Source: Poa pratensis (Eukaryota > Streptophyta > Magnoliopsida > Poales > Poaceae). From it: a DNA stretch of 64,000 nt. A program made the position numbers and the translations under genes. Shown piece by piece: positions 37,548-48,995 of the stretch. The stretch lies in assembly GCA_947311845.1 (NCBI GenBank), contig CAMZMU010000063.1, forward strand, positions 60,392,769 to 60,456,768. Reading direction: 5' to 3'. The notes below the pieces were generated by a model. The model was not told the DNA's origin. It worked only from the letters and a program-made list of their open reading frames with translations, and did no database searches. The number at the start of each line of letters is the position of its first letter. The first letter of the stretch is position 1.

Positions 37548-39958
37548 TGAAAGGACAAGGATGTCGCCTAGAGGGGGGTGAATAGGCGATTTAAACTTTT
37601 CCGGTTTTAGGCTTGATAATTGCGGAATAAAACTATGTGTTTAAATTAACAAGCCAACAACCTAAATAAACTAGGCTCACCTATGTGCACCAACAACTTA
37701 TGCTAAGCAACAAGGTGATAGCAATATAGAATACTTCAAGCACGAAGGCTATCACAATGTAAAGTGCATAAGTAAAAAGCTCGGGTATAGAAATAACCGA
37801 GGCACGCGGAGACGAGGATGTATTCCCGAGTTCCTCCTTGTTAAGGGAGTACGTCTCGTTGGAGAGGTGTGAACCAACACAATGGTTCAACAACCACAAA
37901 GGTTTCACCTTCTTCTCCGATGAACCGCACCACAAAGGTTTGGTTCACCTTCCACTATCGGAATCCTTCGAGGCGGAAATCCGGAGCCTTTCAATAAAGA
38001 TCCGGGGCACAACCCACAACGGGATTGGGGGCTCCCGAACAGCTACAAGTGACCACACAAGGGTCCAACCACCACACGGGCGTCTAGGGTCCAAGGACCC
38101 AAGAGTAACAAGTTCACAAGCTTTCAACTTCCACGAATCTTCGTGGAGAGCACACCGATACACCAAAATGCAAAAGGCAAGAGCACAAGTGCTCAAATCC
38201 TTCACTCTCAAATCCCACGACAAGCAACTAATGCTTATGGGGGAGAAAAGAGGAAGAACAAAGTAGGAGAAACACCAAGAACTCCAAGATCAAGATCTAC
38301 TAGGTTCCCCTCACTTAGAGGAGAGATGGATTGGTGGAAATGTAGATCTAGATCACCTCTCACTTTCCCTCAAAGATATGCAAAAATCATGGGAGGGATT
38401 GAGAGGAAGGCAAGCTTTTCCAAGGTCAACAATGGAGGAGAGAGAGGGGGAAAACGTGCTCAAGTTCTTAGAGAAACCGTTGGGGAAGAAACCCCCTTAA
38501 ATAGGTCCCCTCAAAATTCTGCCCGTTGCAGACGAAAAAGGCCGCAGCGGTAGTACCGAGCCGATCCCGGTAGTACCGAGCCGCGTTGACTCGAGGAAGA
38601 ACAAAGACCAGTCAGCGCTCCCTGACTCGGCGCGCAACGGTAGTACCGGACCACCTGGCCCGGTAGTGCTCCCTTCCCGGTAGTACCGCGCCACTACCGG
38701 GGCAACTACCAGGTAAAAACTTCGAGAGGCAGAGACCCATCCGGAGATGCGGTACTGGGCCCGGTACTGGCCGCGGTAGTACCGCATGGCAAAAAGCAGG
38801 GGTCACCCGGTAGTACCGGGCTAGGGTCGGTACTACCGGCCTAAGAAGAAACTGCAGAATCAGATAAACAAAACCGCAATAACTTTTGCAAGGAAGCTCC
38901 AAACGAGATGAAACAACGAGGTTGGAAAGGTAGCGACAAGAGCTTTCCTACAAAAAGGGTCACAAATATGGAGGAGATATCACACATGGGAGGTGTGGAC
39001 CTTATCTCGAGGAGGACCGGTAATATTTCCAACACGAGAACGCAACAAGTTTTCCATCCGGACTCCGTTTTCAAATTATCTTGGGTTTGCTCGAAGATAA
39101 TCACAAACACAACAAGATCATGCATATACACATCATAGTCCATCATGTGAGGAGGAAAACCACAAGTAGAGAGTTTGACCTCTCTTAGAAAAGATAAACC
39201 GGTAAAAACCTCGAACATCAAAAACGCAATAAGATATTCATATGAAATCCATTTTTGATGAACTAGAGCTTGGTATAGAGATGACACAAGCTCTAAATTC
39301 GCACATGAATAAAAGCCAAATAAGAACCAAGAAATATGATGATGCCAAGTATGCAAAGGTTTGAGCTCTCCACAAAGATGCGATCTAGTTACTCACTTGA
39401 GAGCCCCTCTTGATAGTACGCCGTCTATCCTATAACCCGATCTCCGAACTAACAACATGAGACCGGTAAAATAGAAACCCTATCAAGATCATACCTTTGC
39501 CTTGCGCATTCCACTTGAGCTAGATGATGACGATCTTGTCTCCCTCAAGTTGGAACACCTTTCTTGATTGTGCTTGCTAGCACATGCTTGATGAAGACCT
39601 CTGCAAATACTCCCCCATACAACATGATGGGAGAGCCTTGCTAAGCTCCGTCTTCATGAATCCACTTGCACTTCATCTTCTTATCTTGATATATATGATG
39701 GCTTGGAGATAACATGAAAGTTCACTCAATCTTCTTTTCCAAGCCATTCTTGCAATAAGCTCAACTCTTCACATGACCATTCTTCATATAAACCCTTGGT
39801 TAGAATCTTGGTCATCATGTAATCTTCTAGAGTCCAACATATGAACTCCAATCTTTTCCTATGGACAAGATCTACAAGAATGCCTCAATGCAAACATTAG
39901 TCCATAAGGATTGTCATTAATTACCAAAACCACGCATGGGGCAACACATGCACTTTCA
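37548..39958. mobile_element. solo LTR, 2.4 kb, tgaaag...ctttca ends
   Basis: It starts tgaaaggacaaggatgtcgcc and ends acatgcactttca, with perfect TSDs ctcgg at 37543-37547 and 39959-39963. The other copy of the host LTR shows the empty site (ggctgcctcgggtggcc near 62163). The start cctagaggggggtgaatagg is a common Triticeae LTR motif. The only notable internal structure is a cluster of cggtagtaccg units at 38540-38840. No internal retroelement domain is present. Confidence 0.92.
38546..38840. repeat. cluster of cggtagtaccg motifs inside the solo LTR
   Basis: About ten copies of cggtagtacc or its inverse cggtactacc occur in 300 bp, in both orientations, for example at 38546, 38567, 38638, 38678, 38773 and 38809. 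Spacing is irregular. Confidence 0.75.
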
Positions 39959-40299
39959 CTCGGGTGGCCGCCCGGCCTGGGGTCCGGCCTGGGCCGGCTG
40001 GAGGGCCGGCCGAGCTGCTTGCTCCGTCTTCTCCTTCTTCGTCTTGACGCTTTCTCCTCCTCTTCCATGCGTACGCCTTGGATGATCTTGAGTCTTGGGC
40101 TTCCTTGGCATCTCTCCGAATGTCCGCACACGTCATGTGATACCTATCATAGAAAAGGGGTAGATGCTCAAGTAGTATACCATCCAAAGGGGCACGAAAT
40201 GTGATATTGTAGAGGAAAGAGTTCACCTTTGAGCTCAATGACGACTTGTCATATGTTGGGTTGCCTGACATGGTGATGGTCCTAGGTTGCACTACATCA

Positions 40300-40747
40300 T
40301 CTCCCCCCCCTTAAAAAGAGTCGTCCTCGACTCTTTGCTCGTCATCACCATGGCAAGGAGGTAGATGTGTAGACCTTGTCGTGTGGTTCACCATGTAGTC
40401 GATGGAAATGATGTGCCACTTCTTCAATGTCCCTTCGCCTTTCAAGTAGCCTACAAAACTCACAAGGAAGACGAAACAACACTGAAAGAGTAGCCAATTC
40501 TTGAAGGTCATCGCATGAGCGCTTATGTAGAAGGAAGTCACCTTAGCAAGATGCCGATGTGCTCTTCTTGCAAGATCTTCCGTCATAGGAATGCGTGGTT
40601 GAAGAAACTCATGGAGGCTCATCCAACGGTACGACCTACACATCAAAGACCCAGCAAACCATGTGTGTGCAAGATAGAGGAGCATATCATCAATGACATG
40701 GCCATTCATGTTCATTACACCATTAGCACAACACAAATATGTGAAAT
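40300..40747 (-). other. 3' untranslated part of the gag-only element
   Basis: The sequence lies between the gag stop and the left LTR. It holds the polypurine tract next to the LTR (40300-40312). No other gene is seen. Confidence 0.6.
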
Positions 40748-42641
40748 TCAAAGCATATGCAAGGTCAATGTGCAAGCAATTTCTTGAACATTCTCAAAAT
40801 GTGGGAACACAAAAACTTCATGAAAATGTGAGAAGGCAATGATAGCTATCTCATTTTGAAACATATGAACATTATTGCACACAAGGCATTGGAAAGAACA
40901 ATTTGTCATCATCCTTGATGCAATAAAAGGAGAGTTTGGCAAAAACACACAATGAAGAATGTCCAAAGTATCAACATGGGTGCAAACAAACCATAGGAAA
41001 GAGAAATTGTTCAACTTGTTTGATGCAAAACATGGGAAAAGTATTAGAGTTGGATTCAATCCACAACTCACATGTATGCTCTCAAGAGCTCGTATTGTCA
41101 ACTCATGCTCAATTGAGGTTGACATTATCATGCGTTTATCGGCACACACAAGACACCATATGAAGAAATTATGTGCACGGTATATGAACACATCATCCAT
41201 CATGAAGTCTCTCTTCATTTGCACATCACCAAACACATCAAAATCAATGGGAAAATATGATGTATGTGAGTGGTCACTATGCAAAGTGAAGGATGGAACA
41301 AGCTCCATAAGAGAAAACGAAACATCTTCAAAATTTGAGAAAGCTATGGGGGCAATCTCATTATCAAGCATTTCAACATTATTGCAAGCAACACATATGA
41401 AAGAGAAATTGTTCATCATGTTGCATGCCACAATGGGACAAAAATGGAAACATTCATAACAAGGCATGTCTATGGTAGAAACATCACAAATGGGTAACTC
41501 CACATGATCAACATTGGTTTCAAACAAAGTATCACAAGGGAATAAGAATGTATCATATGATAGGGCAAGAAAATCATTCATAGCATGCAAACAATCATAG
41601 TTCATCATGTCCACTAGCGGGATCATGGTCACATCAACACCCATACCATTGTAGTCCCGCTCATGTGAAGTAGGTGTTGAAGTAGTAGGGGTTTCCATGT
41701 AGCCGACTTGTCCAACTTGAAGTAGACATGGGGTGGCATCATCATCATCCGCCTTGTACATCTTCTCCATTTGAGGCACCGTCAAGTCGAAGATAGGCGT
41801 CTCATCATCCATGAAACCTAGCTCACAATGAGAAAACACACTAGAGGTAGAGGTTAAGTTGTTAGAAATCGAAATGGCCTCACAAGACCTATCAACTACC
41901 TCTCTCAACTCAAGTGGTGTATCACTCATTCCCTCAAAGTGAAAGCACTCAAACTCACATATGGTGGAGGCACTCAACTCACTCTCACTCTCACTCAAGT
42001 GGTCTAAGTGGCTCTCATGCTCACATGGGTTTGGTACCATCTCATAACTCAAGCTCATAGGGATAGGCTCGGTTTCCTCATCTCCATACGCCTCCAAGGT
42101 TGAAGGGAAACTCCCATGCTCAACCTCCTCAACCAACTCGCCTCCAAAGGTCAATGCCATAGTGTAGGCATCATCACTTGACTCCTTTGCCGAAGGGAAC
42201 ATCCCATGCTCGGCATCATCATCACTTGACCCATGGTCAAAGGTGATAGCATTCTCCATGCTCGCCTCCTTGGTCGAAGGGAAAATCCCATGCTCGACCA
42301 TCTTCTCATCATCTTGATCACCGTCTTGTTCACCAACTTGGCATTCCCACATCAAGTGACCTCTTCTATTGCATAGTGGGCACAAGAGATTGGGACATTC
42401 TCGTGGATCATGGTCTTGGCCTTGGCAATTGTCGCATAGGAGGTCTTCATCTTGCCATATGGGGGCCAATGTGGTGGTGGCACTTGGTGGAGACGTCATA
42501 TCAAGAGAAGTTCTTGAGAAGGGAGCCAATAGGGTAGCGGCCTCACGTTTGTGACCATGTTTTCTTCCGGCGTCGACGTATGAAATTCTCGAAGAAGTTG
42601 TCGATGTCGGCCATGATCTCGTCAAAGATGGGACTTGTAGC
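40748..42641 (-). CDS. gag-like protein of the LTR element, C-terminal part with two zinc knuckles
   Basis: An uninterrupted 625-codon frame runs from 42625 to 40748. Near its N-terminus it has two CCHC/CCHC-like knuckles (CDNCQGQDHDPRECP and CPLCNRRGHLMWECQ), the nucleic-acid-binding signature of a nucleocapsid. A repeated acidic block of the type EHGIFPSTKEA/EHGMFPSAKES/EHGSFPSTLEA follows. The rest is a long region with spaced Cys and Phe-rich repeats (NNFSFICVACNNVEML, TNCSFQCLVCNNVHMF). The upstream part of the ORF is at 43130-43635, separated by an hAT-type MITE. The C-terminal 450 residues match no enzyme I know. The frame being open over this length suggests recent selection or recent origin. 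Confidence 0.75.
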
Positions 42642-43121
42642 CCTAGTTTTAAAAACCGGACCGGACCGCCGGTCGGACCGGAAAAAACCGGAACCGGCAG
42701 CCCTGCCGGTTTCTTAAGCGCAGCGGATCGCCCCCGCCACCGGACCGGGATAAACCGGTCAAACCGGGCGGTTTTTAGCTAAACCGGGTAATAAATCGGT
42801 GAATAAACCGGCGGTTGAACCGGCTGGACGAAATAAAGGCAAGAAAAATACTTGCGCCTGCGGGGATTCGAACCTGCGCCACGGAGTACCCCACTGGTGG
42901 TTACGCACAGCGTGCTAGCCAACTGTGCTACACCACTTTTGTGATGGATTAGTGGAAGTTAGCCTACGTGACCAATTTATTTACGTATTTCACTACTAAA
43001 AATAATTATTTTCTTTAATGACCGGTTCAGCAATTGAACCAGTTGAACCGCCGGTTGAACCAGGGAACCGTGAACCGAGAGGGTGACCGGTTCGGTGACC
43101 GGTCCGGTTTTTTAAACTATG
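42642..43121. mobile_element. hAT-type MITE with CCGGTT-rich ends and a tRNA-like core
   Basis: The flanks cttgtagc at 42634-42641 and 43122-43129 are a perfect 8-bp TSD, the hAT length. The ends pair as inverted repeats (ctagttttaaaaaccggaccgg at the left, catagtttaaaaaaccggac inverted at the right). Next to both ends the motifs ccggtt and aaccgg recur many times. The 480-bp element has no ORF of note. Removing it and one TSD rejoins the gag frame (VRQQELQ, then VPSLTRSWP). Confidence 0.85.
42853..42936 (-). ncRNA. tRNA-like sequence with Pol III A and B boxes (tRNA pseudogene)
   Basis: On the minus strand a perfect A box (TAGCACAGTTGG) begins six bases after 42936. A perfect B box (GGTTCGAATCC) follows 44 bases further on. 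Length is about 84 nt. The acceptor stem does not pair, the anticodon arm pairs only partly, and position 33 is not T. I therefore call it tRNA-derived, not a working tRNA gene. Transcription by RNA polymerase III is possible because the internal promoter is intact. Confidence 0.6.
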
Positions 43122-43129
43122 CTTGTAGC

Positions 43130-43635
43130 TCTTGTTGGCGCACTTGGAGTGGTAGCACTAGGGGACACCATAGGATACGCCTTTGGCGTTCTTGAGTTGT
43201 AGGGTGTCGCCGAAAGTCATTTGGATGCTTCTCCTCATGTTGACGTTGGCGTGCTTGTTGCCTTGGCGACCTTTCCTTGGAGCATCCACTAGAGCTTGGT
43301 GACATGTTGTGGTCCACCTTGGAATCTTTCTTGTGGCGCCTTGATGAGCTAGATAAAGGACGTAGGCTCTTGGCAAACTTGTCCATGGCATCCTTAAGAA
43401 TTTGGAGCTGGGCCTTGTCGATGCACTTCTTGGGACGCCGTCTTGTTGTCGATGTAGAGTGTCGAGGCTTGTCACTCTTGGCGTTGTCCTTCTCATGGCA
43501 CCTTCTTGAAGTAGATGGAGCTCCAAATGATGAGTGCATGGTGGTCTCGTAGGAGCACCGTCTTGAGCTTGAACTATAGAAGGTTGTGCCATGACGCTTG
43601 GTGGTGTCGCTCTTGAACATGGTGGTGATGGGGGT
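43130..43635 (-). CDS. gag-like protein of the LTR element, middle part
   Basis: The minus-strand frame continues the N-terminal part now located at 59613-60003 (EERTP, then ITTMFKSDTTKRHG across the Athila-like insertion). It encodes a Ser/Arg/Lys-rich, likely RNA-binding region (SSSRRHKKDSKVDHNMSPSS). It runs on to the hAT insertion at 43121 and beyond it into 42641. Confidence 0.6.
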
Positions 43636-45280
43636 TGATACGTCTCCAACGTATCCATAATTTCTGCTGTTCCATGCTTATATTATACCATTTGCTACAT
43701 GTTTTATATACACTTCATATCACTTTTATGCATTTTCTGGGACTAACCTATTAACAAGATGCCACAGTGCCAGTTCCCTGTTTTCTGCTGTTTTTGGTTT
43801 CAGAAAGTTACTTCTGGAAATATTCTCGGAATTGCACGAAACAAAAGGCCAAGTCCCTATTTTTCCAACACGTACACGGAGTCCGAAGGAGAGACGAAGG
43901 GAGCCACGAGGTGGCCAAACCACCTGGCGGCGCGGCCCCACCGCCGCGCCAGCCTGTGGTTTGGGCCCCTCGGGGGTCCGCCGACATCGCCCCTTCGCCT
44001 ATTTATTCCCCGAGACGTGAAAACCCTAAAACACCGAGCCTTTCATCCAGAACATATTCGCTGCCGCCGCCGTCGTCAACCCTAACTCGGGGGGTTCTGA
44101 AGCTCTTCCCGGCACCCTGCCGGAGAGGGGAATCATCACCGGAGGGCTCTACATCGCCATGCCCGCCTCCGGAGTGATGCGTGAGTAGTTCATCCTTGGA
44201 CTATGGGTCCATAGCAGTAGCTAGATGGTTGTCTTCTCCACTTGTGCCATCATGTTTAGATCTTGTGAGCTGCCTATCATGATCAAGATCATCTTATTGT
44301 AATGCTACATGTTGTGTTTGCTGGGATCTGACTTATATTGATACCTATGTGGAGCTGAATATTATATTATCATGTCTATGTCATTTGTGATCTTGCATGC
44401 TCTCCGTTACTTGTTGAAGCCTTGGCCAAGTGAATACTTGTGACTCCAAGAGGGGGTATTTATGCATGATAGTTGGGTTCAACCTCTATTTAACCTGGGA
44501 TAGTGACAGCAAGTTCTAAGGTTGTAGATGTGTTGTTGCCACTAGGGGTAAAACAGCAATGCTTTATTCAAGGATGAATGTATTGTTTACATTACGCACA
44601 TTACTTAATGCAATTGTCTGTTGCTTGCAACTTAATACTGGAAGGGGTACGGATGTTAACCGGAAAGTGGACTATTTAGGCATAGATGCATGCTGGATAG
44701 CGGTCTATGTACTTTGTCGTAATGCCCAAATGAATCTCATAGTAGACACCACAGCTCACACATGCATGTTATATGCACTTATCAATTGTCAATTGCCCAG
44801 CTGTAATTTGTTTACCCAGCATGTTAGTTATCTTATTGGAGAGACACCACTAGTGAACTGTGGACCCCGGTCCATTCTTTTACATCTGAAATACAATCTA
44901 CTGCAATCATTGTTCTCTACTGTTTTATGCAAACAAACATCATTTCCATTCGATACGTTTAACCCTTTGTTTTCAGCAAGCCGGTGAGATTGACAACCTC
45001 ACTGTTAAGTTGGGGCAAAGTAATTTGATTGTGTTGTGCAGGTTCCACGTTGGCACCGGAATCCCTGGTGTTGCGCCGCACTACACTCCTTCACCAACAC
45101 CTTCGAAGCAAACCTCGTTTTCCTACTGGTTCGATTAAACCTTGGTTTCATACTGAGGGAAAACTTGCTGCTGCACTCATCATACCTTCCTCTTGGGGTT
45201 CCCAACTGACGTGTGACGTACAAGCATTGTTTCTGGCTGTTGCCGGGGAGATATTCCCTCGTCAACTTAGCGCTACAACA
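43636..45280 (+). repeat. LTR A1 (5')
   Basis: About 1.645 kb, tgatacgtct...cgctacaaca. A tattta site at about 44000 after the GC-rich U3 could be its TATA. The 142-codon open frame at 44559-44987 recurs in all four LTRs, so it is LTR sequence and not a gene. Confidence 0.9.
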
Positions 45281-45470
45281 CGTTTTCTGGCGCCGTTGCC
45301 GGGGAAAACCGAATTGCTTCTGCAAGGGGAGTCTCTCACACCCAATCTCTTTACTTTGTTATTTGTCTTGCTTAGTTTATTTTTATTTAGTCTTGTTTGC
45401 TCTCTTTATCAAAAACACAAAAAAATTAGTTACTTGTTTATTTCGGTTTTGTTTTGTCTTTGTCACCATC

Positions 45471-46340
45471 ATGTCTTGTTCCATGCCTGTTGCTATGTCA
45501 CCTGAGGAATTGATCTTCACTTTTAAACAAGGGAGTGAGGAGAATTTTAAAGAAGCTTGGTCTAGAATTAATGATTCCTTTGGTAAAACTGATCCTAAAA
45601 TGACTTTAAGTTGCTTCTCACTAGCTTCTACTTTGGTCTAGCCCTTTGTTATAGATATGCTTTAGATGCTATTGTGGGAGGAGATTTCCTTCACTGTGAT
45701 GGGGACAAGCTTTTAATGCCATAAAAAAGTTGATTGCAACTTCTAGCTCAACTAATAAATTTGATTCGGCCCTTGTTAGCATCCATGCTAGATTAAACAC
45801 TCTTGAGACACATATATCTTGTTTAAAGGACGGCTATAATCAAATTCGGGAATATTTTGACTATGTTCCAACAAATTTTGAACCTTCGATGTGGGTCCCT
45901 ACGGTAAAGGTTGCTATTTGTGGTGAAACCTTTTATGCTCGTTGTGATATTATGTCTGAGTTTTGCCTTATGCCTAAAAGCATTTATGAAACTTTGAATC
46001 TTTGGGGACTTGCTGAAGGAGGAGAAGGAATAATCTTACTGATAACTCTGTTATATTTCCCGAGGGGATAGCTGAGGGTGTGTTTACAACCTTTCTTGGG
46101 AGAACGGTGTCCACTGATTATCTTGTTATTGAATGTGCAGGGACAGGACAAATTACACTTGGAAGATCTCTGCTCAAATTAATGGGAGCAACCATAGATG
46201 TGGGAAAAGGCACTCTGAATCTTACCTCCACACCAAGGTGCGGCCATGTATTCCCCAAACCAAAGAGTAAGTCTAAGGGTAAGAGAGGTAGGCGCATGGC
46301 CCTTGGTATTGATGTCAATGCTCCTCCACTTGACACTTGA
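45471..46340 (+). pseudogene. gag/protease-like remnant of the Athila-like element, copy A
   Basis: The start (ATG 45471) gives SPEELIFTFKQGSEENFKEA, typical of Athila-group gag. A one-base shift near 45625 ends this frame, and family-like sequence continues in others (YRYALDAIVGGDFLHCDG; 45730-46071 and 46080-46340). The second part resembles a retropepsin (VAICGETFYARCDIM; LGRTVSTDYLVIECAGTG), but the Asp-Thr/Ser-Gly active site is not there. A further indel at about 46033 distinguishes this copy from copy B. No functional protein is expected. Confidence 0.75.
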
Positions 46341-46379
46341 TTTTCACTTTCTGCGCCTAGCTGAAAGGCGTTAAAGAAA

Positions 46380-48995
46380 AGCGCTTATGGGAGACAACCC
46401 ATCGTTTTTATTTGCTGTTATTTTTGTTTTCTTTGAGTCAAGGAGTTTTGTTACTTCTGTAGCAACTCCTTTGTATCTTTATTTTATCGCAATGTTGTGC
46501 CAAGTAAAGTTCTATATTGAAAGTTGATGCAAGATTTGGATTTCTGCGCAGTGACAGATTTTTAGCTGTCACGGATTTGAGCTTATCTCCCTGTAGAAAA
46601 TTCAAAAAATTCTGAAAAATCACGCATATTCCTGAGATATGTACGCAACTTTCATTATTTTAGGCCAGATCCATCTGAGCAACTTAAGTGCCTCGAAAAA
46701 ATTCGTCATTCCAGACTGTTCTGTTTTTGACAGATTCTGCCTTTTGTTTTGCATTCGCTCTTTTACTGTGTTTGTGTGGATTTCTTTGCTCCACAAAGCA
46801 TTGGTGGCTGTAGCTAATGTCCAGAAGCTTTGGGATTGATTGTATCATTACAGAATATGAGAATTTTTGATTATGCACTAACCCTCTAATGAGAACTGTC
46901 TTGAGTTTGGTGTGAAGGAAGTTTTCAAGGATCAAGCGAGAAGGGTGATATTATGTGATCAAGAAGAGTGAAAAGCCTAAGCTTGGGGATGCCCCCGTGG
47001 TTCATCCCAACCATATTCAGAGAGACTCAAGCGTCTAAGCTTGGGGATGCCCAAGGCATCCCCTTCTTCATCAACAAACTTATCAGGTCATCTCTAGTGA
47101 AACTATATTTTAATTCTTTCACATCTTATGCGCTTTACTTGGAGCGTCTGTGTGTTTTTATTTTTGTTTTTGTTTGAATAAATTCGGATCCTAGCAATCC
47201 TTGTGTGGGAGAGAGACACGCTCCGCTTTTTCATGTGAATACTCATGTTCTTCACTTATATTTGTTGAGTATTCTTAACTAGCTACTGCAGTGCTTTTAG
47301 CTCCTGTTTTTCATGCATCTCTTCGAGCTGTTAGCACTTGTTTATAAATACTCTCTTGCTGCATTATATTATCATTTGGAGAGTTTATGTTTAAATAAAT
47401 TGATTGGTGTTTGTTTGGAAGAAAGAAAATGCTACATGTAGTAGTTGGTATTGGAAAAGACATATGCATTCTTGTAGATCATTGTCTTGTTTCGATTTGA
47501 TGCTTTGCAATTGTTTTGAGCTCTCAAGTAGATCATGTTTAAGCTCTTGCATCATGTAGTTAAAGCCTAGTAGTGGAGAACTACCGTAGAGCTTGTTGAG
47601 ACTTGGGATGCATATTTGTTCTCTCTAAGGTCTAGATATTTTCTGGTAAAATGTTTGAGCAACAAGGAAGACAGTGTAGAGTCTTATAATACTTGCAATA
47701 TGTTTTTATGTGATTCTTGCTGTACCGGTTTATACTTGTGTTTGCTTCAAACAACCTTGCTAGCCTAAACTCTGTACTGAGAGGGAATGCTTCTCGTGCA
47801 TCCAAAACTTGAGCCAAAACCCATGCCATTTGTGTCCACCATACCTACCTACTATGTGGTATTTCCTGCCATTCCAAGTAAATATTTCATGTGCTACCTT
47901 TAAACTATTCAAAACTTTATTACTCCTTATTTGTGTCAATGTTTTATAGCTCATGAGGAAGTATGTGGTGTTTTATCTTTCAATCTTGTCATTTACTTCT
48001 GACAGACTTTCACCAATGGACTAGTGGCATATACATCCGCTTATCCAATAATTTGCAAAAAGAGCTGGCAACGGGGTGCCCAGCCCCAATTAATTACAAC
48101 TTTCATTAATAATTCTCTTCACATGTTTTGCCCTGATTTATCAGTAAGCAACTTAATTTGCAAATAGACACTCCTCCATGGTATGTGAATGTTGGAAGGC
48201 ACCCGAGGATTCGGTTAGCCATGGCTTGTGTAAGCAAAAGGTTGGGAGGAGTGTCATCTATAAAGAAACTAAAATACATGTGTAAACAAAAGAGAAGAGG
48301 GATGATCTACCTTGCTGGTAGAGATAACGTCCTTCATGGGAGCCGCTCTTGAAAGTCTGGTTGACAAGGGGGTTAGAGTGCCCACTACCATTCGTTGACA
48401 ACAACAAACACCTCTCAAATACTTATTTTGTGCTCTCTATATGCTTTCGAAAACTTAAAAAGCTCTAGCACATGATTTAATCCCTGCTTCCCTCTGCGAA
48501 GGGCCTATCTTTTACTTTATGTTGAGTCAGTTTACCTACTCCTTTCTATCTTAGAAGCAAACACTTGTGTCAACTTTGTGTGCATTGATTCTTACATGTT
48601 TACTTATTGCACTTGTTATATTGCTTTATGTTGACAACTATCCATGAGATATACATGTTACAAGTTGAAAGCAAATGCTGAAACTTAATCATCCTTTGTG
48701 TTGCTTCAATGCCTTTTACTTTGAATCTATTGCTTTATGAGTTACCTCTTATGCAAAACTTTTTGATGCTTGTCTTGAAAGTACTATTCATGAAAAGTTT
48801 TTGCTTATATGATTCATTGTTTACTCTTTATCTATTTGTTAGCAAACTATAGATCATTGCTTTGAGTCACTTCATTCATGACATGAGCCTTGCAATATAT
48901 TGATCAAGATTGTGTGAAAGCATGTCTCCTCAGAAATTATTTGTTGTTATCGTTTTACCTACTCGAGGACGAGTAGAACTAAGCTTGGGGATGCT
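46380..48995 (+). other. noncoding internal region of the Athila-like element, copy A
   Basis: There is no domain. The phrase taagcttggggatgcc occurs at about 46977 and 47035 and again next to the right LTR. The region is almost the same as 55350-57968. Confidence 0.7.

Larger units (their letters stand above)
36848..40299 (-). repeat. 3' LTR (left copy) of the gag-only element, interrupted by a solo LTR
   Basis: It is about 1036 bp once the insertion 37548-39958 and one TSD are removed. It aligns with 61456-62505, including the GC-rich tandem repeat of ggccggcctgggccgg units (37390-37547). Confidence 0.9.

Noticed and set aside
42853..42936. A functional tRNA gene
   Set aside because: The acceptor stem does not pair, the anticodon arm is imperfect and position 33 is not T. 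Only the Pol III boxes are convincing, so I list it as tRNA-derived.
44559..44987. 142-codon frame repeated at 44559, 49917 and 53534, with a shorter 134-codon version at 58892
   Set aside because: It lies inside the LTR of the Athila-like element in every case and has no domain. Its repetition reflects the LTR copies, not a gene family.
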